A DNA stretch of 64,000 bases, taken from positions 1 through 64,000 of the forward strand of contig DASYXY010000075.1 in NCBI GenBank assembly GCA_035934385.1, read 5' to 3'. This document shows, one piece after another, positions 56,204 to 64,000 of the stretch; within the stretch, counting starts at the first letter, position 1; each line of letters starts with the position of its first letter. The position numbers and the translations under genes are program-made. The notes below the pieces were generated by a model. The model had not been told where the DNA came from. It saw nothing but the letters and a program-made list of their open reading frames with translations, and searched no databases. The stretch is from CF-118 sp035934385. GTDB lineage: Bacteria; Chloroflexota; Dormibacteria; Dormibacterales; Dormibacteraceae.

Positions 56204-56620
56204 CTAGGCGATCCGCTCCAGGACGATGACCGGAATCTTGCGCGAGGTCTTCCTCTCGTAGTCCCCGAACCCTGGCGCGATCGCGACGCGCTCGGCGTAG
56301 ATGCGATCCCTTTCCTCGCCCCGCGCCTCGTGCGCGCGCACCTCGAACTTCTCGGTCCCTTTCTCCGCGCCCACTTCCGCCTTGGCCACGGGATTCGCCT
56401 TTAGGTTGTGGTACCAGCCCGGGTGGTCGGGCGCTCCTCCCTTGGAGGCGATGACGATGTACCGCTTCCCGTCGCGGTGGTACATCACCGGCGTGATGCG
56501 CTCCTCTCCGCTTCGGGCTCCCTTCGTGGTGAGCAGCATCAGCTGGTCCCCGAACGGACCGACGCCCTTCCCCGCCTTGGCATGAAACTCATTGATGGTC
56601 GCCGCGTTCCAGTCCGACAT
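56204..56620 (-). CDS. Deazaflavin (F420)-dependent nitroreductase-family protein
   Basis: The 138-residue protein has the DDN/FDOR-A signature: L-L-T-T-K-G-A-R-S-G-E-E-R-I-T-P-V, Y-I-V-I-A-S-K-G-G-A-P-D-H-P-G-W-Y-H-N-L-K-A-N-P and the C-terminal V-I-V-L-E-R. Members use coenzyme F420 to reduce quinones, coumarins or nitro compounds. Its presence implies the host makes F420. It is upstream of an SDR and downstream of a metallo-hydrolase, a small redox/detoxification cluster. Confidence 0.88.
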   Translation of the reverse strand: MSDWNAATINEFHAKAGKGVGPFGDQLMLLTTKGARSGEERITPVMYHRDGKRYIVIASKGGAPDHPGWYHNLKANPVAKAEVGAEKGTEKFEVRAHEARGEERDRIYAERVAIAPGFGDYERKTSRKIPVIVLERIA

Positions 56621-56639
56621 TTGCTACCTCCTTACCTTT

Positions 56640-57608
56640 TTATGGGTGCACGTATGAACCTACGCCGAGGTCGAGCCGGATCGACTCCATGACCCAGAAC
56701 GTGGTGCTCTTCGTGTAGACATCGGCTGCCGCAAGCACACCCCTGTACTTCTCGATAACCGGTGCCGCGCCAGCTTCAGTCCAGGCGTCGAACAGGGCTC
56801 CCACCGCCGCCCACGGGTTGTCCCAGTACTTCTGAAAGAACGGTGTGGGATCGACGCTGACCAGCGCCTTCCGGACGCTGGCGTCGATGTCGGCCATGTA
56901 CTGCTGGTGGAGGGTCATGTCGTCGCGCGTGCCGAGCCTGCCAACGTGGCCTCCGATGAAGTGCTTCCACGAGTAATCGAGCGCAATGGCTGGGGCCGCG
57001 ATGTAACCGGGGATGTCTTCGGAGAGGTTGGACATGGAGATGGGTGCCCATCCCGGGTTGACGATGTCGATCAGCATCAGCGCGTCGTGGTCCGGGAAAT
57101 GGATGTAGATGTTGTCCGGCGAGTGATTCGGGCCGCGCCACTCGAGCTCGATGCGTTCGCCACCGATCTTCAGCGTACGGCGGTCGGTAAACGTCTCCTC
57201 GGGCGCCGGCCTAGCGGGGTCGTTGTCACGAAGCAGCAGGCGTTTGGTCTCCTCGTGACCGACGCGGACCACGTTCTTGTCGAACAGCGAAGCCGCACCG
57301 ACGTGGTCGGCGTGGTGGTGTGAGTAGACGAGGTGGGTGATCTTGTTGTTGACGCCGTTGGCTGATGCGATCTCGTCGACCGCTCGCCGGATGTTGCCGC
57401 CGATGCTCGGCGGCGCGTCGAAGAGAACCACACCGTCCTTGGTGGTGAGGAACGCGGACTGGTAGCTGCCGTCGGTGATCCAGTACAGGTTCCGCTCCAC
57501 GCGCCCGACGTAGTAGCCCTGCTCGTTGAGCGCGGGGCCCATCGCCGACTTGGGGACGGGCGCGTAGTCCGGCAGGGTTGTGGCGCCGGTGGGGGTTTGT
57601 GATGCCAT
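56640..57608 (-). CDS. Metallo-beta-lactamase-fold hydrolase
   Basis: The 322-residue protein has the MBL metal motif in Y-S-H-H-H-A-D-H-V-G (H-x-H-x-D-H), a further metal His in R-G-P-N-H-S-P-D and Asp in A-L-M-L-I-D-I-V-N, with the late His in F-I-G-G-H-V-G. It lacks a signal peptide and so is cytoplasmic. The substrate (ester, thioester or lactone) cannot be inferred. GGAGG precedes the ATG. Confidence 0.85.
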   Translation of the reverse strand: MASQTPTGATTLPDYAPVPKSAMGPALNEQGYYVGRVERNLYWITDGSYQSAFLTTKDGVVLFDAPPSIGGNIRRAVDEIASANGVNNKITHLVYSHHHADHVGAASLFDKNVVRVGHEETKRLLLRDNDPARPAPEETFTDRRTLKIGGERIELEWRGPNHSPDNIYIHFPDHDALMLIDIVNPGWAPISMSNLSEDIPGYIAAPAIALDYSWKHFIGGHVGRLGTRDDMTLHQQYMADIDASVRKALVSVDPTPFFQKYWDNPWAAVGALFDAWTEAGAAPVIEKYRGVLAAADVYTKSTTFWVMESIRLDLGVGSYVHP

Positions 57609-57623
57609 GTTGTCCTCCGTGGT

Positions 57624-58064
57624 TCAGTTATGTGTGGGCCGGGCGAGCAGCGAAAGCCCTGCCACGATGGCGGCGGCGGCCACCACGTGCATCGCTACCA
57701 GCGTTGCTTTTGTCGATCCATCTGTCTGTGCGAGGCTCAGCGGGGCGGCGAAGGTGAGCAGGAGCACGGGCACGCTCGCGATCTGGAACAGCCGGGCTCC
57801 GTTGGGTGTGAATCTCACCAGCAACCAGAAGACGACGGCGGCCAGGACTGCGGCGAACAGGTCCGCCCCCACGATCACGGGAATCGGTAGAACCGCGGGC
57901 GGCTGACCCCACTGGTAAGGCATCACCATCGAGACGCCGCGGGCGCGGCTGATCGAATAGACGGCGACGTCTGCCAGAGCGGCAGCAATCGCCGCTAGTG
58001 ATGCTGCAACAGCGAGGCGTCTCATTGCATAGGCAGAGTCCCGCTCTGTCAGGTGAGAGGTCAT
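57624..58064 (-). CDS. Four-TM membrane protein (DUF6069-like)
   Basis: The 146-residue protein has four hydrophobic segments (about 16-36, 63-85, 92-110, 118-138), with P-V-I-V-G-A-D-L-F-A-A-V and R-F-T-P-N-G-A-R-L-F between them, a pattern known from DUF6069 proteins. Function is unknown. It is followed by the metallo-hydrolase 15 bp downstream. Confidence 0.65.
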   Translation of the reverse strand: MTSHLTERDSAYAMRRLAVAASLAAIAAALADVAVYSISRARGVSMVMPYQWGQPPAVLPIPVIVGADLFAAVLAAVVFWLLVRFTPNGARLFQIASVPVLLLTFAAPLSLAQTDGSTKATLVAMHVVAAAAIVAGLSLLARPTHN

Positions 58065-58072
58065 CGCCTGGT

Positions 58073-59044
58073 TCAGGCGATTGCTAGATCAATCAGGTCC
58101 GTCAGTCGCACGGCCAGCCGTGACCGGGTCTTGCCCGCGTCGTCGGTGATCAGCAGGGTCCCGCCGCGCAGCCCGACGAGCAGCCGGCCCGGTTGATCGG
58201 GCAGCGTGGCCAGTGCGTACGGCATCCGCCGCAGCTCAGCGTCGTCGCCCCAACCGTCCACCGCCTCCCAGCCGTTTCCGCGCGAGCGCAGCAGGCGAGC
58301 CTGCCCATCGCCGCCGCCGTGGGCGGCCCACGGGGAGCGGCTCACGGCGACGTACCAGAGGTCGGGGTCGGCGGGGTCGATCGCCTGGGCCCAGGCGTAA
58401 TGGCGGTCGAGCCCCTTATCGAGATGCCGCCACGTGTCGCCGCGGTCGTCCGACCGGGCGATGCCCTGCCCGGCGGCTTCGTACAGGCGATCTGGGGCGA
58501 GCGGGTGCGTGAGCAGCTGGTGGGCGTCGCTGAGGGCCTGGGGGTTGTGGTCGATCCAGGTCTTGCCGCGATCGCGTGACCGCATCACGCCGCCGAGCTC
58601 GATGCCGACGGCGAGCCAGTCCGGATCGGTCGGGTGAAGCGCGATCGTGCGGACGTGGTGAGTCCAGGGGCGGGGCGGGAAGGACCATGTCGGCGCGCTC
58701 GGCAGCTCGCGGAGCGCCGGCAGCAGCTGCCAGGTGGATCCGCCGTCCTCAGACCGGTAGAGGTTGCTCGGCTCGGTGCCGGCGTAGGCGGCCGAGTCCG
58801 GACGAGATACGGCGACCGATAGCACTCTCGGCTCAGCGATCGACGGGCCGGCCTTATGCCAGGTGTCGCCGCCGTCGGCGCTGAACCAGAGGCCGCTGTC
58901 CATCGTCCCGACGTACACACGTTGCGGATCGCGGGGATCGATCGCGATGCAGCGGGGGTTGCTGCCCTCGATGAGGAGCTCGGGCTCGGCGTCGTCCAGC
59001 CCGAACCGCGCGACCGCATCGCCGGTCACGGCGAAGATCGTCAT
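58073..59044 (-). CDS. BNR/sortilin-type beta-propeller protein
   Basis: The 323-residue protein has repeated beta-propeller blades with Asp-box-like motifs: S-A-D-G-G-D-T-W, S-E-D-G-G-S-T-W, S-R-D-R-G-K-T-W, S-D-D-R-G-D-T-W and T-D-D-A-G-K-T. There is no signal peptide. The BNR/VPS10-like family includes photosystem-assembly factors and sialidase-like proteins but most are uncharacterised. The ATG overlaps the 71-aa gene (ATGA), so the two are coexpressed. Confidence 0.8.
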   Translation of the reverse strand: MTIFAVTGDAVARFGLDDAEPELLIEGSNPRCIAIDPRDPQRVYVGTMDSGLWFSADGGDTWHKAGPSIAEPRVLSVAVSRPDSAAYAGTEPSNLYRSEDGGSTWQLLPALRELPSAPTWSFPPRPWTHHVRTIALHPTDPDWLAVGIELGGVMRSRDRGKTWIDHNPQALSDAHQLLTHPLAPDRLYEAAGQGIARSDDRGDTWRHLDKGLDRHYAWAQAIDPADPDLWYVAVSRSPWAAHGGGDGQARLLRSRGNGWEAVDGWGDDAELRRMPYALATLPDQPGRLLVGLRGGTLLITDDAGKTRSRLAVRLTDLIDLAIA

Positions 59045-59256
59045 CTGGTTGGCTGTCGGCGAACTTCGAGCAAGTCGAGACCGAGTCCCTCGATCTGCGC
59101 GAGCACGCCGAACAGCGCGGACCGATCTTCGAGCCAGCCGGTGAGCACGGTCTCGCCGCCCTTCAGCTCGTGCGTCATCGAGGGAAACGCGGACAGGGCC
59201 GTGGCTCCGAGGCGACCTTTGATCCGGATCGTGTACAGGCACGCCCGCGTGGCCAC
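59041..59256 (-). CDS. Small protein coupled to the BNR gene
   Basis: The 71-residue protein reads R-I-K-G-R-L-G-A-T-A-L-S-A-F-P and L-E-D-R-S-A-L-F-G-V-L-A-Q-I-E-G-L-G-L-D-L-L-E-V. Such short proteins with a G-x-L-x-P/A-F-P start and L-F-G-V-L beside BNR genes are familiar, but without function. The overlap with the BNR start (ATGA) supports its reality. The GTG start at 59256 is used. Confidence 0.7.
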   Translation of the reverse strand: MATRACLYTIRIKGRLGATALSAFPSMTHELKGGETVLTGWLEDRSALFGVLAQIEGLGLDLLEVRRQPTR

Positions 59257-59289
59257 TCGGTCATCGTGGCGCGCGACCGAGTGAGGCGA

Positions 59290-61962
59290 CTACACCGGGA
59301 TCCGGTGATTGCGGGTCGAGAGGAGACGCAGAGCGCGAGCGCGCTCCACGGCCGAAGAGCGATCGTGTGCACCGAGCTTGGTGTAGATGTTGCGCATGTG
59401 CGTGTTGACGGTGTTGATCGACACGTAAAGCGCTTGCGCGATCTCGGGGCGCGTCAGGTTGGTCGGCAGGTAGCGCAAAACGCGAAGTTCGCTCGCGCTG
59501 AGCTCTCCTGGTGGTTGTTGACGCTCCCGGCCGATGGTTGGTGCCGGCTTGCCTTGTAGCAGATCGACGGCCTCGGCCAGGAGCGCGCCGTGGGCTGTGC
59601 GGTGACGTGCGACGAGGTCGAGAAGCGCGCCGGCGTTGTTCATGGCAAACGGGAAGATGAGGCGGTCTTCCTCGGCGGCAGCGAGTGCGGCCTCGGCTTC
59701 AGTAGCGGCGGCGGGCCGATCGCCCTCTGCTAGATATGCGAGGCCGGCGAGGACATGGGCTTCGACGAGTGCGTACGCCGGGAAGCCGGCCGGCGGCGCG
59801 AAGCGCTGAACGTCTCCTAGTACGGCGCGCGCTGTTTCAGGATCTCCCTCCGCGAGACTGATTGCTGCGCGCCCGAGGTCGATGGCGTCGATGGGGTCGC
59901 CTTCGGTGGAGAACGCGTCGAGCGTGGCGCGCGCCTCGTCTGACATTCCGAGGCGAGCCTGGGTGGCCGCGAGCCATTCGGCGACCACGCGTCCAAGAAT
60001 GTGGGCACCGGTGAGGAGCGACTGCGCCCCCACCGCCGCCGTCAGCGCGTTGACTGCGGATTGATGCTCGCCCCGACCGGCATGCAGCATGCCCGTCGCC
60101 AGGTGCAGCAGCACGGCGGCAGCTGGATCGACATCTGGCTTGACGACCTCCCAGCCGTGGCGCAGCGAACGTTCCGCTTCGTCGAACTCGCCCGTCCACG
60201 TCTCTATAGACGCGAGTGCCCCGAACGCGGGCGCGAGCAGCGGGCGGTCGCTTAGCCCGTACCGCTCCGCGAGGGCGATCGCATAGGTGCCGCGCTCGTG
60301 CGCAGTCGCGAGCGAGGCCGACGGAAGCGCTTGATACGCGCGACACGCGACTTCCAGGTAGGGCCGGCCGATGGCCTGGGCGAGCGCCGCTCCTTCGGAC
60401 AGGTGGCGGTCGGCGTCGTCGAAGCGCCCAGACCACGCCTCGACGATCCCGAGATTCATCAGCGCGACGGCTCGCAGCTCACTGCCCATCGCGATGTCTT
60501 CGCTTGTTTCGTTCGCGATCGAGGCCTCGAGCAGGTTCACCTGCTCCATGGCTTCCGTGAACCGGCCGCTGCGCCGTGCGAGCGCCAGCCGCAGGGACGC
60601 GATCGCCACCGCGAGGCGCTTGCGGCGAGTGGGCTCGGCGTTGTGGACATGGGATTCACCCAGCGCGAGTTGAGCGGCCGCTTCGTCCAGGCGGCCCTGC
60701 GCCAGCTGGACGGCGGCGTGAGCCAGGGCCAGCTCGGGATGGTCGGCCGACACACCTTTGGGAAAGGACCGCAGGAGTGTTGCGATCGCGGCCTCCTGCC
60801 CGTCGAGGGTCAGGCTGAAGAGGTGGTCCGCGAGCAGCCGCGCCGCTTGTTGCCAGTCCCCGGCCGCGAGCGTGTGGCGGATGCCCTCCAGTGCGTCCCC
60901 GTGGTCGATGAACCACGTGGCTGCCTTGCGGTGGATTTCCGGGACCTCCGCAGCCGACCTTCGCCGGAGCTCGAGGCGCAGGAAATCCGACAGCAGCTGG
61001 TGGTAGCGAAACCAGGTGCGCTTCGCGTCGAGTGAGATGACGAATGCGTTGGCGTCTTCCAGCTCCAGCAGCATTTGCTCCGAGCCGTGGCGGCCGGCGA
61101 GCAGGTCGGCGAGCTCACCATTGAGCCGGTCGACGATCGAGGTGCGCAGCAACATCGTTTGAACGTCGCTGGGCTGGCGTCCGAGCATCTCGGCCATCAG
61201 GTACTCGCCAATCGCCCTGTCGGTGCCGGAGAACTCGGTGACGAAACGCTCGGGATCTCGATGGCCGCTGAGCGAGATCACGGCCAGGCGAAGGCCCGCC
61301 GCCCAACCTTCCGTGCGCTCGTACAGCGCGGCGGCCGCCTGGTCGGACAGGCTGATGACGGCAGCGGCGAGCAGTTCGCGCGCCTCTTCTTGCGTGAAAC
61401 GCAGATCGCTTGCGCGGATCTCAGCGACTTCGCCCGCAAGCCTGAGCTGGTGCAGCCTGATGGGCGGATCTCTTCGCGACGACAGCACCACGTGCGCGTT
61501 GTTCGGCAGCGTGGCGAGCAAATGCTCGAGCTGCGCGAGGGCTTCTGCCGACCGCAGCTCGTGGAGGTCGTCGATGATCAGCACGGTAGATTCGGACTCG
61601 GCGTGCTCGGCGAGCTCGGACGCGACTCGATCGACGGGCTCGTGTGTATCGATCAAGTCCGCCGCGCCGCGGATCGCTGTCAGGACGGCTGTCCAGAAGC
61701 GCTGTGCGTCCTGCTGGTCGCGATCTACGGACAGGTACGCGACGCGGCGAAGTTTGCCCGCGCGCTCAGTCCACGCACGCAACAGCGAAGTCTTCCCGCT
61801 TCCTGGCGGCGCCGAGATGATCGTCACGCGTTTGGTCACAGCGCGATCGAGCTTTTGGAGAAGGTCTTCCCGGTCGAGCAGGCTGCGGGCAGCAACCGAA
61901 ATTTCTGCTGACATCGGTTGCTCCAGGCGCCGTTTGCGCTCCGTCGTCCCCAAGCTGGTCAT
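59290..61962 (-). CDS. MalT-like STAND ATPase regulator with C-terminal LuxR helix-turn-helix
   Basis: The 890-residue protein has Walker A in I-S-A-P-P-G-S-G-K-T-S-L-L, Walker B V-L-I-I-D-D-L-H-E-L, R-R-D-P-P-I-R-L (sensor region), a long TPR-like domain (about 350-760) and a LuxR domain (about 815-880: T-N-L-T-R-P-E-I-A-Q-A-L-Y-V-S-I-N-T-V-N-T-H). This is the MalT type, switching on with ATP and a small inducer. The regulon is unknown. GGAG 8 nt ahead of the ATG at 61914 makes that start an alternative. Confidence 0.9.
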   Translation of the reverse strand: MTSLGTTERKRRLEQPMSAEISVAARSLLDREDLLQKLDRAVTKRVTIISAPPGSGKTSLLRAWTERAGKLRRVAYLSVDRDQQDAQRFWTAVLTAIRGAADLIDTHEPVDRVASELAEHAESESTVLIIDDLHELRSAEALAQLEHLLATLPNNAHVVLSSRRDPPIRLHQLRLAGEVAEIRASDLRFTQEEARELLAAAVISLSDQAAAALYERTEGWAAGLRLAVISLSGHRDPERFVTEFSGTDRAIGEYLMAEMLGRQPSDVQTMLLRTSIVDRLNGELADLLAGRHGSEQMLLELEDANAFVISLDAKRTWFRYHQLLSDFLRLELRRRSAAEVPEIHRKAATWFIDHGDALEGIRHTLAAGDWQQAARLLADHLFSLTLDGQEAAIATLLRSFPKGVSADHPELALAHAAVQLAQGRLDEAAAQLALGESHVHNAEPTRRKRLAVAIASLRLALARRSGRFTEAMEQVNLLEASIANETSEDIAMGSELRAVALMNLGIVEAWSGRFDDADRHLSEGAALAQAIGRPYLEVACRAYQALPSASLATAHERGTYAIALAERYGLSDRPLLAPAFGALASIETWTGEFDEAERSLRHGWEVVKPDVDPAAAVLLHLATGMLHAGRGEHQSAVNALTAAVGAQSLLTGAHILGRVVAEWLAATQARLGMSDEARATLDAFSTEGDPIDAIDLGRAAISLAEGDPETARAVLGDVQRFAPPAGFPAYALVEAHVLAGLAYLAEGDRPAAATEAEAALAAAEEDRLIFPFAMNNAGALLDLVARHRTAHGALLAEAVDLLQGKPAPTIGRERQQPPGELSASELRVLRYLPTNLTRPEIAQALYVSINTVNTHMRNIYTKLGAHDRSSAVERARALRLLSTRNHRIPV

Positions 61963-62026
61963 GCTGTCCCCAGTCGAGCCCTTCGATTCAGCTTAGTTGG
62001 GCGATCGTTTACTCGGCGCCAGCGCC

Positions 62027-62068
62027 GTTGCGCCCGAGCCGTCGCGCCCGAGGCGTCGCGCCCGAGCG
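62027..62068. repeat. Three tandem 14-bp repeats
   Basis: GTTGCGCCCGAGCC, GTCGCGCCCGAGGC and GTCGCGCCCGAGCG follow one another between the MalT-like gene and the tRNA. No larger structure is apparent. Confidence 0.7.
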
Positions 62069-62102
62069 CGTGAAGAATCCGAGAAATTCGATCCATTGGA
62101 GC

Positions 62103-62188
62103 TGGTGGGCCGGGAGGGAGTCGAACCCCCAAAGCTTTCGCGGCGGTTTTACAGACCGTTGGGCTCGCCACGTGCCCTTTGCCGACCC
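62103..62188 (-). tRNA. tRNA-Tyr (GUA anticodon)
   Basis: The minus strand gives acceptor GGGTCGG pairing with CCGGCCC, then A and an encoded CCA; anticodon loop CTGTAAA (anticodon GTA); a 12-nt variable arm with a GC-GAAA-GC mini-hairpin, and T-arm GGGGG-TTCGACT-CCCTC. Class II tRNA-Tyr is expected with a long variable arm. Position 8 is C rather than U and the D-arm linker is long, slightly unusual features. Confidence 0.75.
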
Positions 62189-62268
62189 AGCGCGAATGAA
62201 CCTGGCGACTGGGTATCGTACCCGTTTCCCCTTTGGCCGCCGGCCCCGCCGACACCGATAATGGCCGC

Positions 62269-63576
62269 GTGACGCGCGGCTACGCCCGGTATGTGCTGGT
62301 CGTAATGGTCGCCATCAACTTCCTCAACTACATGGACCGCTGGGTCGCCGCGGCGGCCTCGCCGATCATCCAGAAAGAGTTCGATCTCAGCGACACCTTG
62401 ATCGGGTTGCTCGGCTCGGCGTTCCTCCTCGTCTACGCGGCCTCGGCGTTGCCGTTCGGCTACTGGGCGGACCGCGGCGTGCGCAAAGTCGTCATCGGAG
62501 TCGGAGTGACCATCTGGAGCATTGCGACGCTCTTCACCGGGTTCGCGCAGAACTTCGCCCACCTCTTCACCAGCCGGGCGGTCCTCGGCATCGGCGAGGC
62601 CGGCTACTACCCGGCCGGCACCTCGCTGCTGGCGGACTGGTTTCCGAAGGAAGAACGCGGCCGTGTGATGTCGATCTGGGGGGCCGGCAGCACGATCGGC
62701 ATCGCGGTCGGTTTCGCGGGGGGTGGCTACGTCGCCGACCATTTCGGCTGGCGCACCGCCTTCTTCTTCGCGGCGGCGCCCGGCCTCCTCTGCGCCTTCC
62801 TCGCTTTCCAGATGCGCGAACCGCTGCGCGGCAGCGCCGAGAAAGTGGGCCAGGCGGTGGCCAAGACATACGACGCCAGCGTCGGCAACTTCGTCCGGCT
62901 GATGCAGATTCCGACCCTGCGCGCCACGATCCTTTCGCAGACGCTGCTGTATTTCGTGCTCGCATCCAACGCGTTCTGGCTGCCGATCCTGCTCCACCGG
63001 CGCTTCGACCTCACCGCCAGCCAGGGCGGGCTGTTGGCCGGCGTCGTGATCGTGCTCGCCGGACTGGTGGGCACACTCGGCGGCGGCTGGATCGCAGACC
63101 ACTACGGCAAGGACTCGCCGAAGGCCTACCTTCAGGTGGGGATCGTCGGTTTCCTCGTCGGCGCCGTGTTCATCGTCATCGCGCTCTACGCGCCGATGAA
63201 CGCGGGCCCAATCCCGCTTTTCGTGCCGGCTTTCTTTGTCGCGGTCGTGTGCATGTACCTGTACGCCGGTCCGTTCACTGCGATCGCGCAGGCCGTGGTG
63301 TCACCGGCACTGCGGGCTAGCAGCGTCACGCTGCTGCTCTTCATCTCGCACGTGTTCGGCGATTCGCACTCGACCTTTGACATCGGGTTCCTCTCCGACC
63401 ACATCGGCAGCCTGCAGACCGCGCTGGTGATCACGTCGCCGACGCTGCTGGTCATAGCGGCCGGCATCGCGGCCACCGGCCTACGCACGGCGAAGCCTGA
63501 CGTCGATTCGATGGAAGAGGGCTGGGCGAAACGGTCAGGCAGCCCTGAAGCGGCGACCGTCCCAGCGCCAGGCTAG
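62269..63576 (+). CDS. MFS transporter (spinster-like)
   Basis: The 435-residue protein has 12 TMs with Y-M-D-R-W in TM1, G-Y-W-A-D-R-G-V-R-K (motif A) and A-G-T-S-L-L-A-D-W-F-P-K-E-E-R-G, patterns of the spinster-like/ACS MFS group. The last helix region includes H-V-F-G-D-S-H-S. Substrate unknown. GTG 62269 was chosen because GATAAT lies 6 nt upstream (leaderless) and TM1 starts soon after; TTG 62233 would add 12 residues. The stop overlaps the threonine-dehydratase-like gene by 4 bp. Confidence 0.85.
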   Translation: MTRGYARYVLVVMVAINFLNYMDRWVAAAASPIIQKEFDLSDTLIGLLGSAFLLVYAASALPFGYWADRGVRKVVIGVGVTIWSIATLFTGFAQNFAHLFTSRAVLGIGEAGYYPAGTSLLADWFPKEERGRVMSIWGAGSTIGIAVGFAGGGYVADHFGWRTAFFFAAAPGLLCAFLAFQMREPLRGSAEKVGQAVAKTYDASVGNFVRLMQIPTLRATILSQTLLYFVLASNAFWLPILLHRRFDLTASQGGLLAGVVIVLAGLVGTLGGGWIADHYGKDSPKAYLQVGIVGFLVGAVFIVIALYAPMNAGPIPLFVPAFFVAVVCMYLYAGPFTAIAQAVVSPALRASSVTLLLFISHVFGDSHSTFDIGFLSDHIGSLQTALVITSPTLLVIAAGIAATGLRTAKPDVDSMEEGWAKRSGSPEAATVPAPG

Positions 63577-64000
63577 CCGCCGTCGAGGAGCCGCGACATC
63601 ACGGCTCGGTCGGCGTTGCCACCCGACAGGATCAGCCCGATCACTTTGGGCGCAGCCGGGAGCTTTCCGGAAAGGAAGGCAGCCAGAGGGAGAGCTGCCG
63701 TCGGCTCGATTGCGAGGTGCAGGCGCAGCCACGCCACCCGAACCGCCTCGGCGATCTCGTCCTCCGTCACCGTGAGGATGTCGTCCACCAGGCCGCGGGT
63801 GACGATCACCTCGAAGGTCTTCTCGCCCATGGAGACGGCGCGCGCGCCGTCAGCGAGCGTGATCGGTGAATCGTCCAGGCGGACGATGTGCCCCGAGTGC
63901 AGTGACCGGGCGGCATCATCGGCGCGGGCCGGCTCGACGCCGATCACTGTGATCGCTGGATTCACCGACTTGGCCCAGAGAGCCGTGCCGCTGAGGATAC
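63573..64000 (-). CDS. Threonine/serine dehydratase-like PLP enzyme, C-terminal part
   Basis: The last 141 residues of a fold-II PLP enzyme run off the window. Visible are a remnant of the Gly-rich loop (L-S-G-T-A-L-W-A-K), I-T-V-I-G-V-E-P-A, V-T-E-D-E-I-A-E-A-V-R and I-E-P-T-A-A-L-P-L-A-A and the end V-I-G-L-I-L-S-G-G-N-A, typical of threonine ammonia-lyase/serine racemase proteins without an ACT domain. It would deaminate threonine or serine to a 2-oxoacid, feeding isoleucine synthesis or degradation. Confidence 0.82.
   Translation of the reverse strand, partial: ILSGTALWAKSVNPAITVIGVEPARADDAARSLHSGHIVRLDDSPITLADGARAVSMGEKTFEVIVTRGLVDDILTVTEDEIAEAVRVAWLRLHLAIEPTAALPLAAFLSGKLPAAPKVIGLILSGGNADRAVMSRLLDGG

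Noticed and set aside
62103..62268. Integration site of a genomic island at tRNA-Tyr
   Set aside because: No integrase and no direct repeat of the tRNA 3' end could be found nearby.

Overview
The window is high-GC bacterial chromosome: tightly packed genes, frequent GTG/TTG starts, many 4-bp start/stop overlaps, no rRNA and no integrase or transposase. LuxR-type ATPase regulators, an F420/deazaflavin-type oxidoreductase, a Ser/Thr kinase, many SRPBCC/VOC/DinB proteins and a large membrane sensor-like protein suggest a soil terrabacterium, perhaps Dormibacterota/Chloroflexota or a deep actinobacterial relative. The lineage cannot be fixed from this sequence alone. At about fifteen genes a -10-like hexamer (TANNNT or close) sits only 6-7 nt before the start codon, so leaderless mRNAs appear common.

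Layout. 1-3.4 kb: end of a glycogen-debranching gene, CYTH protein, GNAT and aldehyde dehydrogenase. 3.5-10.7 kb: amino-acid biosynthesis. pheA overlaps a plant-like ketol-acid reductoisomerase. On the other strand lie an Lrp-type effector domain, leuA and a divergent ThDP enzyme; leuA and the ThDP gene are each preceded by a branched-chain-amino-acid-rich leader peptide and a terminator hairpin (transcription attenuation). 10.7-21.7 kb: membrane protein, dioxygenase/BtuF-like pair, ion channel, a DsbA/FrnE-like selenoprotein with in-frame TGA and a SECIS-like hairpin, pncB, a TetR-beta-domain fusion divergent from a drug exporter with two clear operators, and an amidohydrolase. 21.8-29.8 kb: ArsR/VOC/SRPBCC operon, GH27, ferredoxin-CDGSH fusion, TOPRIM and alkyltransferase-like proteins, a secreted FG-GAP/pentapeptide protein and a GT39 enzyme.

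29.8-34.8 kb is a signalling cluster: a 47-aa membrane peptide, a kinase-receiver-HD-GYP fusion, a response regulator and a histidine kinase in one overlapping operon, next to a PAS/GAF/LuxR regulator. 34.8-40.2 kb: second ArsR/SRPBCC operon, DinB, Hsp70-like protein with a Cys insert, M20 amidase and an arginase-like protein. 40.2-42.7 kb looks AT-richer and carries two HNH nucleases divergent from a RadC-family protein, a possible defence or mobile insert. 42.8-64 kb: membrane proteins, CBS/BON protein, three large STAND-type LuxR regulators, transporters, ferritin-like pair, tandem lipoprotein esterases, SDR, metallo-hydrolase, BNR protein, tRNA-Tyr, and the end of a threonine-dehydratase-like gene running off the window.

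The strongest points for follow-up are the selenoprotein, the two attenuators around leuA and the ThDP gene, the kinase/HD-GYP fusion operon, the TetR fusion with its paired operators, the paired palindromes 42 bp apart at two loci, and the leaderless promoter pattern. No gap between genes exceeds about 310 bases; the longest (61963-62268) holds the tRNA and a small 14-bp repeat.
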